A DNA stretch of 64,000 nt from Frateuria edaphi (GTDB lineage Bacteria; Pseudomonadota; Gammaproteobacteria; Xanthomonadales; Rhodanobacteraceae). Within the stretch, counting starts at the first letter, position 1. Every line of letters begins with the position of its first letter. The position numbers and the translations under genes are program-made. Shown here in pieces: positions 1 through 10,562 of the stretch. Location: assembly GCF_021117405.1 (NCBI RefSeq), contig NZ_CP088251.1, positions 2,356,001 to 2,420,000 of the forward strand. Reading direction: 5' to 3'. The notes below the pieces were generated by a model that saw nothing but the letters and a program-made list of their open reading frames with translations, was not told the origin of the DNA and did no database searches.

Positions 1-449
1 GGATAGCCGCTCTGCAGCAGGCCCGAAACGATGCCGCGCGCCTTCGGCGGAATCGCTTCCATCGCCAGCGACGCGCCGATGCCCCACTCGCCACCCATGG
101 CGATGCCGAACAGGAAGCGCAGCACCAGCAGCATCGTCAGCGAGGTGGAAAACGCGGTGGCCAGCTCGAACAGCGAGAACAGCACCACATCCAGCATCAG
201 GATCGGCCGCCGGCCGTAGCGGTCGGCCAATCGCCCGAAGATCAGCGCGCCGAGGGGCCGTGCGGCCAGCGTGAGCAGCAGAGCCAGCGTGACGTCGGTC
301 TTGTCCACCCCGAACTCGTTGGCCACGCCGACGATCACGAAAGTCAGCAGGAAGTAGTCGAAGGCGTCCAGCGTCCAGCCCAGGAAGCTGGCCAGCACGG
401 TGTGACGCTGGTCATGGTCCAGCTCACGCAACGTGGACAGAACACTCAT
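1..449 (-). CDS. MFS transporter, N-terminal part (runs off the window edge)
   Basis: Major facilitator superfamily permease of the inner membrane; only about 149 N-terminal residues are in the window. The translation begins MSVLSTLRELDHDQRH and has strongly hydrophobic segments. The loop 2-3 signature GRLADRYGRRP at about residues 72-82 is the MFS motif A. The sequence LGWTLDAFDYFLLTF near residue 24 resembles the metabolite:H+ symporter and SHS/lactate-type subfamilies, so a carboxylate or sugar substrate is plausible but not provable from this fragment. The ATG at 449 was chosen because the reading frame immediately upstream is not hydrophobic and has no MFS character. The gene is divergent from the M4 protease to its right. 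Confidence 0.85.
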   Translation of the reverse strand, partial: MSVLSTLRELDHDQRHTVLASFLGWTLDAFDYFLLTFVIVGVANEFGVDKTDVTLALLLTLAARPLGALIFGRLADRYGRRPILMLDVVLFSLFELATAFSTSLTMLLVLRFLFGIAMGGEWGIGASLAMEAIPPKARGIVSGLLQSGY

Positions 450-611
450 GCGGCCGCTCCCAGCATCGAGACCGGTCATCAGGCTAGCACGCGGTCCCAG
501 GGGGGCCGCCGCCAGGATGCTGCGCGGCAGGATGACATGCTTCCCGGAACGGCGTAGGTTGCCCTGTCGGCACGTTCGCTTCCTGGGGAGGGTCGGCGAG
601 TGCCGATGTGA

Positions 612-2225
<1,614 letters not shown>

Positions 2226-2249
2226 AGCTGTCATCCATGGTTGTACCCA

Positions 2250-2281
2250 CGAGCCCGGCCCTGCGCCGGGCTCGTTCTTTT
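2250..2281 (+). terminator. rho-independent terminator after the M4 protease
   Basis: GAGCCCGGC (2251-2259) and GCCGGGCTC (2265-2273) form a perfect 9-bp GC-rich stem with a 5-base loop, followed by the T-rich tract TTCTTTT. It lies 25 bases after the protease stop codon. Confidence 0.88.
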
Positions 2282-2435
2282 CACCCGTCGCGCGTCCGCC
2301 CGCCCGCACATGCGCCGTTTGCACATCCGGCGATTGCAGCCTGCCTATACTGGCTTCCCGCCCCCGGAGCCCGGCCATGCCACGATCGTCCCGACACGCG
2401 TTCCGCCACCCGGCCATGCCGCCGGAGCGCCAGCC

Positions 2436-3128
2436 TTGACGGTGCGCCCGCGGCATCACCTCGACCGGTCGATGCGCGCCACGTTGTCGGCGCGCTTCAC
2501 CGGGTTCAACCAGCGACAATACGTGCGCGGCAAACTGGCGAGCGACCCGGTGTACGGGGCCGTCGCCCGGTTGCTGCAGGAAGCCCCGCCCTTCCCGCTG
2601 CTCGACGTCGGTTGCGGCATCGGCCTGCTCGGGCACTACCTGTATGGCTGCGGCGCGCTGCGGAGCTATGTCGGGATCGATCACGACGAGCGCAAGATCG
2701 CCACCGGCCGCCGCGCCGCGGCGGCGATCGGCGACGCGCTGGATCTGCGCTGCGCCGACGTTGCCGACCTTCCGGATTTCCGCGGCCACGTCAGCCTGCT
2801 CGACGTCCTGCATTACCTGCCGGCGGCGCGCCAGTCCCCGCTGCTCGAACAGCTGGCCACCCACGTGGCTCCCGGAGCGCAGTTGATGATCCGCAACGTG
2901 TTGCGGGCGAAGCACTGGCGCTTCCACGCCACCGTGCTGGAGGAGCACGTGCTGCATGCCACCGGCTGGATGCGCGTGGGCGCGGACCATTACCCTTCCG
3001 CACAAGAGGTGACCGCGCCGCTCGAACGCGCGGGCCTCGTCACCACGCTCACCCCGCTGTGGGGACGCACCCCCTTCAACAGCTACCTGATCGTGGCCCG
3101 GCGGCCGGCTGCCGCGTCTTCGCCGTAG
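2436..3128 (+). CDS. class I SAM-dependent methyltransferase
   Basis: Rossmann-fold methyltransferase of unknown substrate. The SAM-binding motif I is LLDVGCGIGLLG, followed by an acidic motif II residue in YVGIDHDE. The motif IV region is FRGHVSLLDVLHYLP. The enzyme is short (about 230 residues) and has no membrane segment or signal. The frame is open far upstream, back into the preceding terminator, so the first ATG is not usable. I chose TTG at 2436 because GGAG at 2424-2427 lies 8 bases before it. GTG at 2442 and ATG at 2472 are alternatives that only shorten the N-terminus. A TATACT box at 2346-2351 may be the -10. Neighbours give no pathway hint. Confidence 0.8.
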   Translation: MTVRPRHHLDRSMRATLSARFTGFNQRQYVRGKLASDPVYGAVARLLQEAPPFPLLDVGCGIGLLGHYLYGCGALRSYVGIDHDERKIATGRRAAAAIGDALDLRCADVADLPDFRGHVSLLDVLHYLPAARQSPLLEQLATHVAPGAQLMIRNVLRAKHWRFHATVLEEHVLHATGWMRVGADHYPSAQEVTAPLERAGLVTTLTPLWGRTPFNSYLIVARRPAAASSP

Positions 3129-3303
3129 GCGTGCCCCCGGGGACGACCGCCTCCAGTTCAGGCCAGCGGCCCCACAGGCAGGCTCGTGCCGCTTGCGCTA
3201 TACTGCGCGGACGGCTTAGCAGCCGTTGCGGTCTTCAACCGCCCCTTCCCCATATCGCAACGCGGTTCTGAAAGAACGCTCCGGGTTGCACAGGAGTGTT
3301 TTC

Positions 3304-4626
3304 ATGTCTTTCGAATCGCTGGGCCTTGCGCCCGCGTTGTTGCGCGCGCTTGCCGACCAGGGCTATACCCAGCCCACCCCGATCCAGGCCGGCGCCATCC
3401 CGTTGGTGCTGGAAGGTCACGACTTGCTCGCTGCCGCGCAGACCGGCACCGGCAAGACCGCCGCCTTCGCGCTGCCCTTGCTGCAGCACCTTTCCACCGC
3501 CGGCGCCACGCAGACCCGCCGTCCGCGCGCACTGGTGCTGACCCCGACCCGCGAGCTGGCCGCCCAGGTGCACGACAACCTGCGCGACTACGGCAAGCAC
3601 CTGCGCGTCTCCAGCACCACCATCTTCGGCGGTGTCGGCATGGGCCCGCAGATGCAGGCGCTGCGCCGCGGCGTGGACGTGGTGATCGCCACGCCCGGCC
3701 GCCTGATCGACCACATGCAGCAGCGCTCGGTCGACCTCTCCGGCGTCGAAGTGCTGATCCTGGACGAGGCCGACCGCATGCTCGACATGGGCTTCCTGCC
3801 CGCGATCAAGCGCATCCTCCAGTCCGTGCCGAAGCAGCGCCAGACGCTGCTGTTCTCGGCCACCTTCGCCGAGCCGATCAAGGCGCTGGCGATGCAGTTC
3901 ATGCGCTCGCCGCGCGAGGTGTCGGTCACGCCGCCCAATACCGTGGCGCCGACCGTCACCCATCACGTGCATCCGGTCGATGCCTCCCGCAAGCGCGACC
4001 TGCTGCTGCACGTGCTCTCGCAGGACAGCCGCCGCCAGAGCCTGGTGTTCAGCCGCACCAAGCACGGCGCGGACAAGCTGGTGAAGTTCCTGGAAACCTC
4101 CGGCCTGCGTGCCGCCGCGATCCACGGCAACAAGAGCCAGAACGCGCGCACCAAGGCGCTGGGCGACTTCAAGAGCGGCCGCATCACGGTGCTTGTCGCC
4201 ACCGACATCGCCGCCCGCGGCATCGACATCGACCAGCTGCCGATGGTGATCAACCACGATCTGCCGATGGTCGCCGAGGATTACGTGCACCGCATCGGGC
4301 GCACCGGCCGTGCCGGCTCCGAGGGCATGGCCGTGTCGCTGGTCAGCCACGATGAATCGGGTCTGCTGCGCGACATCCGCAAGCTGCTCAAGCAGGAAAT
4401 CGGGATCAGCGACGTGGCGGGCTTCGAACCCTCCACCCCGCTGCGCCTCGACGCCGGTGCGCCGCGTCCGGTGCAGGGCCAGCGCCAGCCGCGCCCCGCG
4501 CGCAACGGTCATGCGAGCCATGGCGGCAACCATGGTCAGGGCCGTGCGCCTGCCAACGCCGGCCGCAACAACCGTCGCCGCAGCCGCCCCGCCGGCGGCG
4601 CCACACGGCCGGAAACGCGCGGCTGA
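3304..4626 (+). CDS. rhlE: DEAD-box ATP-dependent RNA helicase RhlE
   Basis: Cytoplasmic RNA helicase, 440 residues. Q motif region FESLGL and QPTPIQ, Walker [29 protein letters not shown] box [11 protein letters not shown] motif LLFSATF, then the helicase C-domain with [10 protein letters not shown] and [10 protein letters not shown]. The C-terminal tail is basic and low in complexity ([13 protein letters not shown]), typical of RhlE and used for RNA binding. Family members act in ribosome assembly and RNA turnover. The ATG at 3304 follows the ribosome site CAGGAG; the frame is open upstream but not conserved in character. A TATACT box at 3199-3204 may be the -10 of a promoter giving a leader of roughly 100 bases. 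Confidence 0.94.
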   Translation: MSFESLGLAPALLRALADQGYTQPTPIQAGAIPLVLEGHDLLAAAQTGTGKTAAFALPLLQHLSTAGATQTRRPRALVLTPTRELAAQVHDNLRDYGKHLRVSSTTIFGGVGMGPQMQALRRGVDVVIATPGRLIDHMQQRSVDLSGVEVLILDEADRMLDMGFLPAIKRILQSVPKQRQTLLFSATFAEPIKALAMQFMRSPREVSVTPPNTVAPTVTHHVHPVDASRKRDLLLHVLSQDSRRQSLVFSRTKHGADKLVKFLETSGLRAAAIHGNKSQNARTKALGDFKSGRITVLVATDIAARGIDIDQLPMVINHDLPMVAEDYVHRIGRTGRAGSEGMAVSLVSHDESGLLRDIRKLLKQEIGISDVAGFEPSTPLRLDAGAPRPVQGQRQPRPARNGHASHGGNHGQGRAPANAGRNNRRRSRPAGGATRPETRG

Positions 4627-4707
4627 CCGAAAGCGTTCGACGCGCTCGCTTCGAGCCTTCAACCGCAAGGCGGGGGAAGGCTCCGACAGGCGCACCGGGA
4701 CCGACTG

Positions 4708-5547
4708 CTACACCAGCGCTTGTGCGTGATGGCGCAGGTGATCCTCGATGAACGTGCTGATGAACCAGTAGCTGTGGTCATAGCCCGGCTGCCGGCGCAG
4801 GACCAGTGACTGCCCGGCCGCGGCGCATGCCTTCTCGAACAGCTCCGGACGCAACTGCTCGGCGAGAAAGCGGTCGGCCTCGCCTTGGTCGATCAGGATC
4901 GTGCCGGGAAAGGTTCGTCGTTCCACCAGCGCGCAGGCGTCGTAGTCGGACCAGGACTGCCGGTCGTCGCCCAGGTACCGGGCGAACGCCTTCTGTCCCC
5001 ATGGCACCCGGGATGGCGCCACGATGGGCGCGAAGGCCGACACCGAACGGTAACGCTGCGGGTATGCCAAGGCCAGGGTGAGCGCGCCATGGCCGCCCAT
5101 CGAATGGCCGCACACGCCCGCGCGGGCGACGTCCAGAGGAAACCGCTTCGCAAGGAGCGCAGGCAGTTCGTCGACAATGTAGTTCCGCATGGCAAAGCGC
5201 GACGCCCATGGCGCCTGGGTGGCATCGAGGTAGAACCCCGCACCTTCGCCGAACTCCCAGTCGCCCGTGGCGCCGGCAAAACCGGTATCGCGCGGGCTGG
5301 TGTCGGGCATTACCAACGCCAGGCCCAGCTCGGCCGCGAACCGCTGCGCGCCGGCCTTGATGGTGGCGGTCTCTTCGGTGCAGGTCAGCCCGGCGAGGAA
5401 ATACAGCACCGGACAGGCCTGGCGCTCCGCCTGCGGCGGCAGGAAGACCGCGAACCGCATCGGGCCACACGCCTCGGACACGTGCCGGTAGAAACCCTGC
5501 ACGCCGCCGTGGCAACGCTGCTCCGACAGCGTTTCGACCATTGTCAT
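4708..5547 (-). CDS. fghA: S-formylglutathione hydrolase
   Basis: Alpha/beta hydrolase of the esterase D family that cleaves S-formylglutathione to formate and glutathione, the last step of glutathione-dependent formaldehyde detoxification. The length (279 residues) matches the family. Visible features are the N-terminal CHGGVQGFYRH, MRFAVFLPPQA, LAGLTCTEE (oxyanion region), the nucleophile elbow GHSMGGHG, and GYDHSYWF near the C-terminus containing the catalytic His. Start: ATG at 5547 or the second ATG at 5541. The usual partner, glutathione-dependent formaldehyde dehydrogenase, is not in this window. The gene sits alone, in opposite orientation, between two DEAD-box helicase genes. Confidence 0.94.
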   Translation of the reverse strand: MTMVETLSEQRCHGGVQGFYRHVSEACGPMRFAVFLPPQAERQACPVLYFLAGLTCTEETATIKAGAQRFAAELGLALVMPDTSPRDTGFAGATGDWEFGEGAGFYLDATQAPWASRFAMRNYIVDELPALLAKRFPLDVARAGVCGHSMGGHGALTLALAYPQRYRSVSAFAPIVAPSRVPWGQKAFARYLGDDRQSWSDYDACALVERRTFPGTILIDQGEADRFLAEQLRPELFEKACAAAGQSLVLRRQPGYDHSYWFISTFIEDHLRHHAQALV

Positions 5548-5699
5548 CGCTTCGCTCTCCAACCACACAAGCGCCCGATCATAACCACGGCCCGCCCACG
5601 CCACGTGTACCCGACGCCGACGCCACTGCGGCGAGGCTGCTAGAATGCCGCGCTGCGCGGCGCCGCCCTTGCTCGCCGCTGCCCATATCCGAGGTTCCC

Positions 5700-7547
5700 A
5701 TGTCATCCCCCGTTCCAGGTCCCACGCCGGCCGACCACGACCCGGCGCCGGCCGGTTTTGCCGCGCTCGCGCTGCGTCCCGAAATCCAGCAGGCGCTCGC
5801 CGACGTCGGCTACGAGTCGCCCTCCCCGATCCAGGCCGCCACGATCCCGCCGCTGCTCGAAGGCCGCGACGTGCTCGGGCAGGCGCAGACCGGCACCGGC
5901 AAGACCGCCGCGTTCGCGCTGCCGATCCTCTCGCGCATCGAGGCCAGGCCCGGCAAGCCGCAGGCGCTGGTGCTGGCGCCCACGCGCGAATTGGCCATCC
6001 AGGTGGCCGAAGCGTTCCAGCGCTACGCCGCGCACATTCCCGGCTTCCAGGTGCTGCCGATCTATGGCGGCCAGAGCTACGGCCCGCAGTTGCACGCGCT
6101 TCGCCGCGGCGTGCACATCGTGGTCGGCACGCCCGGCCGCGTGATCGACCACCTGGACAAGGGCACGCTGGATCTTTCCGACCTCAAGTACCTGGTGCTC
6201 GACGAAGCCGACGAGATGCTCCGCATGGGCTTCATCGACGATGTCGAGAAAGTCCTCGAGGCGACGCCGCCGACGCGCCAGGTCGCGCTGTTCTCCGCGA
6301 CCATGCCGGCGCCGATCCGCAAGATCGCGCAGCGCCACCTGAAGGAGCCGGTCGAGGTCACCATCAAGTCCTCGACCACCACCGCGGCGAACATCCGCCA
6401 GCGCTACTGGTTCGTCTCGGGCATGCACAAGCTCGATGCGTTGACCCGCATCCTGGAAGCCGAGCCGTTCGACGCGATGATCATCTTCGCGCGCACCAAG
6501 CAGGCGACCGAGGAACTGGCCGAGAAGCTCACCGCCCGCGGACTGGCCGCCGCCGCGATCAATGGCGACATCGCCCAGCCGCAGCGCGAGCGCGTGATCC
6601 AGCAGCTCAAGGAAGGCAAGCTGGACATCCTGGTCGCCACCGACGTGGCCGCGCGCGGTCTGGACGTCGAGCGCATCAGCCACGTGTTCAATTACGACAT
6701 CCCCTACGACACCGAAAGCTACGTGCACCGCATCGGCCGGACCGGCCGCGCGGGTCGCAGCGGCGAGGCGATCCTGTTCGTCACGCCGCGCGAGAAGGGC
6801 ATGCTGCGCGCGATCGAGCGAGCCACGCGCCAGCCGATCGAAGAGATGAAGCTGCCCACCGTCGAGGCGGTCAACGATGTGCGCATCGCCCGCTTCAAGC
6901 AGCGCATCACCGACACCATGGCGCAGGGCGAACTGGGCCAGTTCCAGCAGTTGATCGAGCAGTACGAGCAGGAGCACAACGTGCCGGCGCTCGAGATCGC
7001 CGCCGCGCTGGCGCGGATCGCACAGGGCGACCGCCCGCTGCTGCTGGCGCCGCCACCCAAGCGCGAGTACGAGCGCCGCGAGCCGGCGCCGCATGAAGCG
7101 CGCGAGCGCGATGGCGAACGCCGCCCGCCGCACGAGCGCAAGCCGCGCGAGGCCCGCGAAGGCGCCCCGCCGCGGAACTTCGACAGCCGCCCGCCGCGCC
7201 CGCACAGCGCACCGGAGCCGGGCAAGCGCACCTATCGCATCGAGGTCGGCCACGAACATGGCGTCAAGCCCGGCAACATCGTCGGTGCCATTGCCAATGA
7301 AGCCGGCCTGGAAAGCGGATTCATCGGCCGCGTCAGCATCCGCGGCGACTACAGCCTGATCGACCTGCCCGACGGCATGCCCAAGGAGGTGTTCGATCAC
7401 CTCAAGAAGGTCTGGGTAAGCCAGCAGCAGCTGCGCATCAGCGAATGGGACGGCACGGAAGAGCCGGCCGGCGCCACGCCACCGCGCCGGCCACGGCCGG
7501 GCGGATTCAAGCCCCGCCCGGGTGGGAAGCCGCCGCGGCACAAATGA
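5700..7547 (+). CDS. deaD: DEAD-box RNA helicase DeaD (CsdA) with RNA-binding C-terminal domain
   Basis: 615-residue cytoplasmic RNA helicase used for ribosome assembly and mRNA unwinding, often cold-linked. Order: Q motif SPIQAATIP, Walker [33 protein letters not shown] box LDEADEML, SAT motif, helicase C-domain ([20 protein letters not shown]), then the dimerisation-type region after GEAILFVTPRE. A charged RE-rich spacer follows (about 490-540), and then a DbpA-like RRM fold (TYRIEVGHEHGVKPGNIVGAI...GRVSI). The tail is basic (RPRPGGFKPRPGGKPP). The ATG at 5700 follows GAGG at 5691-5694. The frame extends upstream into a region with no helicase character. Confidence 0.95.
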   Translation: MSSPVPGPTPADHDPAPAGFAALALRPEIQQALADVGYESPSPIQAATIPPLLEGRDVLGQAQTGTGKTAAFALPILSRIEARPGKPQALVLAPTRELAIQVAEAFQRYAAHIPGFQVLPIYGGQSYGPQLHALRRGVHIVVGTPGRVIDHLDKGTLDLSDLKYLVLDEADEMLRMGFIDDVEKVLEATPPTRQVALFSATMPAPIRKIAQRHLKEPVEVTIKSSTTTAANIRQRYWFVSGMHKLDALTRILEAEPFDAMIIFARTKQATEELAEKLTARGLAAAAINGDIAQPQRERVIQQLKEGKLDILVATDVAARGLDVERISHVFNYDIPYDTESYVHRIGRTGRAGRSGEAILFVTPREKGMLRAIERATRQPIEEMKLPTVEAVNDVRIARFKQRITDTMAQGELGQFQQLIEQYEQEHNVPALEIAAALARIAQGDRPLLLAPPPKREYERREPAPHEARERDGERRPPHERKPREAREGAPPRNFDSRPPRPHSAPEPGKRTYRIEVGHEHGVKPGNIVGAIANEAGLESGFIGRVSIRGDYSLIDLPDGMPKEVFDHLKKVWVSQQQLRISEWDGTEEPAGATPPRRPRPGGFKPRPGGKPPRHK

Positions 7548-7554
7548 AGCTTCG

Positions 7555-7573
7555 GGCGGACCTCTCGTCCGCC
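7555..7573 (+). terminator. GC-rich hairpin after deaD (no clear T-tract)
   Basis: GGCGGAC (7555-7561) and GTCCGCC (7567-7573) form a perfect 7-bp stem with loop CTCTC, 8 bases after the deaD stop. There is no run of T, so it may only be a 3'-end stabiliser. Confidence 0.5.
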
Positions 7574-7592
7574 TGAGCAGCCAGCTGGCGGG

Positions 7593-7631
7593 CCCTTCGA
7601 CTCCGGCCTGCGGCCTGCGCTCAGGGTGAGT
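7593..7631. repeat. interspersed repeat, CCCTTCGAC...CTCAGGGTGA type
   Basis: CCCTTCGACTCC, a degenerate GC-rich centre, then GCTCAGGGTGAGT. A second, shorter copy with the same outer blocks is at 13507-13533. This pattern is common as an intergenic repeat in GC-rich Lysobacterales. The interval 7574-7746 holds no other gene. Confidence 0.55.
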
Positions 7632-7746
7632 GGCTTAGGGAAAGGTGGGTTTGCTTACCGAGCCCGCCACCCCTTACGCATCGAGCGCTTGCGCAGCAAG
7701 CGAAGCTAGCCGGGTACCATCGCCCTTCCACCCGGCGAGATTCCCG

Positions 7747-9357
7747 ATGTCTGCTTCCTGGCCCCGTCCCGAGCGTCCGACCGACATGGCCACGCGTGTT
7801 GCCGGCCTGTCGCCGGGGCAGCGCCAGCAGCTCGAGGCGGCGGCGCGGGCGATCCGCGATGGCGCGCTGGCGCCCGCGCAACAGATGCTCGGCGCCGTGC
7901 TGGCGGGCGCACCGGAACATCCCGAGGCCCTGCGCATGCTCGGCATCCTGCATACCCGTGCCCGGCAATACGACGCCGCGCGCGAGGTGCTTGGCGCGGT
8001 GCTGCGGCAGTGGCCGGACGATCCCCTGGCGCTCACCGACCTTGGCAACGCCGAGCAGGCGGCCGGCGACGTCGAGGCGGCGCTCGCGCACTGGCGGCAG
8101 GTCTGCGCACTGGCGCCTGACTATCCGATGGGCTGGTTCAACCTGGGCCGTAACCTGCAGGTGCTGGGCTACACCGAGCCGGCGGTGGAGGCGCTGGAGC
8201 GCGCCTGCTCGCTGGAGGCGACTCTGCTCCCCGCCCACGTGCTGCTTGGCGATGCGCTCGTGCACCTGGGCCGTTTCGGGGAAGCCGACCAGCGCTACCG
8301 GGCGGCGCTCGCGCTGCACCCTTCCTGCGGGGATGCCTGGCGAGGGCTCGCCAACATCAAGACGCAGCCGCTTTCGGACGACGACCGGGCCCGGCTCGCC
8401 GCAATGCTCGAACGCACCGACGTGGCCGAACCCGATCGCATCGCCATGGGTTTTGCACTCGGCAAGGCCAACGAAGACCAGGGTCGATACGAGGAGGCGT
8501 TCGCCGCCCTGGGCGACGCCAACGCGCGCCAGCGTCGACTGGCCCCGTGGCAGGCCGGCGGTTTCCATGCGTTCGTGGAATCGGTGGTCGCCGCCGGCGC
8601 GAAGCTGCCGGCGCCGGTCGACTCGGTGCAGGGCAAAGAGGCGATCTTCATCGTCGGCCTGCCGCGCTCGGGCTCCACGCTTTTCGAACAGATCCTCGCC
8701 GCGCACCCGATGGTGGAGGGCGCCAGCGAACTGCCGGACCTGGGCGAGGTGTTGGTGGAAGAGTCCAGCCGCCGCGGCCAGCCGTTTCCGCGGTGGGTAC
8801 CATCCGCCACGGCACAGGACTGGCAGCGCTTGGGCCAGCGCTACCTCGAGCGCACCGCACGATGGCGCCGGCAGCGTCCTCGCTTCACCGACAAGCTGCC
8901 GGAGAACTGGCTTTACGCCGGCGTGCTCGGCGCGATGCTGCCGGGCGCACGCATCGTCGACGTGCGACGCGACGCGCTGGAGGCCGGCTGGTCGTGCTTC
9001 AAGCAGCAGTTCTACCGGTTGCCGCACTTCGCGTGCACGTTGACCGACATCGCCGCTTACGTGCGGGACTACGAGGCGGCGCTGGATCGGTGGCAGGCCA
9101 CGGCGCCGGAGCGCATCCGCACCCAGCGCTACGAGGCGTTGCTGGCCGATCCGGAGGGCGAGATCCGCGCCTTGCTCGACTTCTGCGGCCTGCCGTTCGA
9201 CGCGGCATGCCTGGACTTCCACCGCGCCATGCGCGCCATCCGCACGCCCAGCGCCGCGCAGGTCCGCCAGCCGCTCAACCGCGACACCGCACGCGCCGGG
9301 CACTATGGCCGCCTGCTCGATCCGCTGCGCCTGGGGTTGGGCCGACCGCTGGCGTAA
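7747..9357 (+). CDS. TPR-containing sulfotransferase family protein
   Basis: 536-residue fusion of an N-terminal tetratricopeptide array (about residues 15-220, repeats such as PEALRMLGILHTRARQYDAAREVLGAVL) and a C-terminal PAPS-type sulfotransferase domain. The 5'-phosphosulfate loop is GLPRSGST at 304-311, inside AIFIVGLPRSGSTLFEQIL. The later segment RFTDKLPENWLYAG (about 379-392) resembles the family's 3'-phosphate-binding region. Such proteins are common in proteobacteria, but their acceptor is unknown; TPRs probably bind a protein or glycan partner. No signal peptide is seen, so it is likely cytoplasmic. The ATG at 7747 has GGCGAGA upstream. The frame is open further 5' but has no matching character. 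Confidence 0.87.
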   Translation: MSASWPRPERPTDMATRVAGLSPGQRQQLEAAARAIRDGALAPAQQMLGAVLAGAPEHPEALRMLGILHTRARQYDAAREVLGAVLRQWPDDPLALTDLGNAEQAAGDVEAALAHWRQVCALAPDYPMGWFNLGRNLQVLGYTEPAVEALERACSLEATLLPAHVLLGDALVHLGRFGEADQRYRAALALHPSCGDAWRGLANIKTQPLSDDDRARLAAMLERTDVAEPDRIAMGFALGKANEDQGRYEEAFAALGDANARQRRLAPWQAGGFHAFVESVVAAGAKLPAPVDSVQGKEAIFIVGLPRSGSTLFEQILAAHPMVEGASELPDLGEVLVEESSRRGQPFPRWVPSATAQDWQRLGQRYLERTARWRRQRPRFTDKLPENWLYAGVLGAMLPGARIVDVRRDALEAGWSCFKQQFYRLPHFACTLTDIAAYVRDYEAALDRWQATAPERIRTQRYEALLADPEGEIRALLDFCGLPFDAACLDFHRAMRAIRTPSAAQVRQPLNRDTARAGHYGRLLDPLRLGLGRPLA

Positions 9358-9436
9358 CGGCCGCTTGCGGGCGCAGGTTTCGCCCCGATTATCCGAAGGA
9401 CATCGCCCGCGAATGGGCCCAAAAGGTTCCGGGAAC

Positions 9437-10219
9437 ATGACCACCCTGCCCAGCCTCTACATCTCCCACGGCTCGCCGATGACCGCGCTGCAGCCGGGGC
9501 CGGTGCGCGAGCGCCTGGCCGAATTGGCCGCCGAGCTGCCGCGCCCGCAGGCGATCGTGATCGCTACCGCCCACTGGCTGAGCGACGGCCCTCAGGTGGG
9601 TGGCGCGGCGCAGCCCGAAACGGTGCACGACTTCTTCGGCTTTCCCGCCGAGCTCTATCAGATCCACTACCCCGCTCCGGGCGCCCCGGCACTGGCCGAT
9701 CGGGTCCTGGAGATGCTCTCGCAGGCCGGCCTTGACGCCCGCCTCGACCCGCAACATGGGCTGGACCACGGCGCCTGGGTGCCATTGCGCCTGCTCTATC
9801 CCGCCGCCGACATACCGGTCGTGCCGATCTCGATCCAGCCCGGACGCGATCCGGCCCACCACCTTGCGGTCGGCCGCGCACTGGCATCGTTGCGCGACGA
9901 AGGCGTGCTGGTGATCGGCTCGGGCAGCATTACCCACAACCTGGGCGACCTGCGCATGGGCTACGGCGCGGAGCGCGAGGCGCCGTACGTGCGCCCGTTC
10001 ATCGCCTGGGTGGAAGAGCGCCTGGCCGCCGGCGACGTCGATGCACTGCTCGATTACCGCCGCCAGGCGCCCTTCGCCCAGCGCGCCCATCCGACCGACG
10101 AACACCTGCTGCCGCTGTTCGTGGCACTCGGCGCCGCGGGCGCGCAACCGCGCGCGCAGCGCATCGAGGCCGGTATCGACTACGGCATCCTGGCGATGGA
10201 CATCTACCGCTTCGGCTGA
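9437..10219 (+). CDS. ygiD: DODA-type extradiol ring-cleavage dioxygenase (YgiD-like)
   Basis: 260-residue member of the LigB/YgiD (4,5-DOPA extradiol dioxygenase) family. The metal site is recognisable from ISHGSPMTAL near the N-terminus, ATAHWLSDG, VHDFFGFP, GLDHGAWVPL in the middle and GSGSITHNL later; these supply the conserved histidines. E. coli YgiD opens catecholic rings of the DOPA type with Zn or Fe. The physiological substrate here is unknown. ATG at 9437 was chosen, with GGGAAC just upstream. It ends 4 bases before the convergent cupredoxin gene. Confidence 0.9.
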   Translation: MTTLPSLYISHGSPMTALQPGPVRERLAELAAELPRPQAIVIATAHWLSDGPQVGGAAQPETVHDFFGFPAELYQIHYPAPGAPALADRVLEMLSQAGLDARLDPQHGLDHGAWVPLRLLYPAADIPVVPISIQPGRDPAHHLAVGRALASLRDEGVLVIGSGSITHNLGDLRMGYGAEREAPYVRPFIAWVEERLAAGDVDALLDYRRQAPFAQRAHPTDEHLLPLFVALGAAGAQPRAQRIEAGIDYGILAMDIYRFG

Positions 10220-10223
10220 GGCG

Positions 10224-10562
10224 CTACTGCACCACCACCGTGCCGACCATCATCGGATGGATGGCGCAGTAGTAGGTGTAGGTGCCGGCCCTGGCGAAGG
10301 TGACCGCGTAGCTGTCGTCCGTGTCCAGCGCCGCGGAGGATTTGAACGCTCCGCCTGCGCTGGTGACGGTGTGCGGTTCCTCGTCCAGGTTGGTCCACAC
10401 CACGCGCGTGCCCGCGTGGATGGTGAGCGCTTTCGGGCCGAACGCGAAATTTCGTATCTCCACTTTCACGGTCGTCGACTGCGTTGCACCGGCGGACGCC
10501 GGCAGAAAGCCCGACGCCAGGGCGACGGCGAACGCACCGAGCAGAGGCCACCGACCGCTCAC
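10224..10562 (-). CDS. periplasmic cupredoxin (plastocyanin/amicyanin-like)
   Basis: 112-residue type 1 copper protein. A signal peptide (hydrophobic GAFAVALASGF, cleavage near ASAGA) precedes a single cupredoxin domain. The copper ligands are visible as His in EEPHTVTS and the C-terminal cluster YYCAIHPMM, giving Cys, His and Met in the usual C-x3-H-x-M pattern. It probably carries electrons or buffers copper in the periplasm. The GTG start at 10562 overlaps the stop of the phosphoesterase gene as GTGA, so the two are translationally coupled. Both are transcribed away from the ECF sigma factor. The C-terminus ends at VVVQ, typical of minimal cupredoxins. Confidence 0.9.
   Translation of the reverse strand: MSGRWPLLGAFAVALASGFLPASAGATQSTTVKVEIRNFAFGPKALTIHAGTRVVWTNLDEEPHTVTSAGGAFKSSAALDTDDSYAVTFARAGTYTYYCAIHPMMVGTVVVQ

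Noticed and set aside
2241-2435. Methyltransferase start at the first ATG (2241)
   Set aside because: That ATG lies before and through the protease terminator hairpin, so it is very unlikely to be translated.
3176-3204. A full sigma70 promoter before rhlE
   Set aside because: TATACT at 3199-3204 is a good -10, but no -35-like hexamer at 16-18 bases was seen, so it was not listed as a feature.
3235-4695. 486-residue minus-strand frame opposite rhlE
   Set aside because: Shadow frame with repetitive His/Arg/Gln content and no domain.
5703-7541. 612-residue minus-strand open frame opposite deaD
   Set aside because: Antisense shadow of deaD; no recognised domain or ribosome site.
7621-9444. 607-residue minus-strand frame opposite the TPR-sulfotransferase
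   Set aside because: Shadow frame; composition matches the complement of the sulfotransferase codons.
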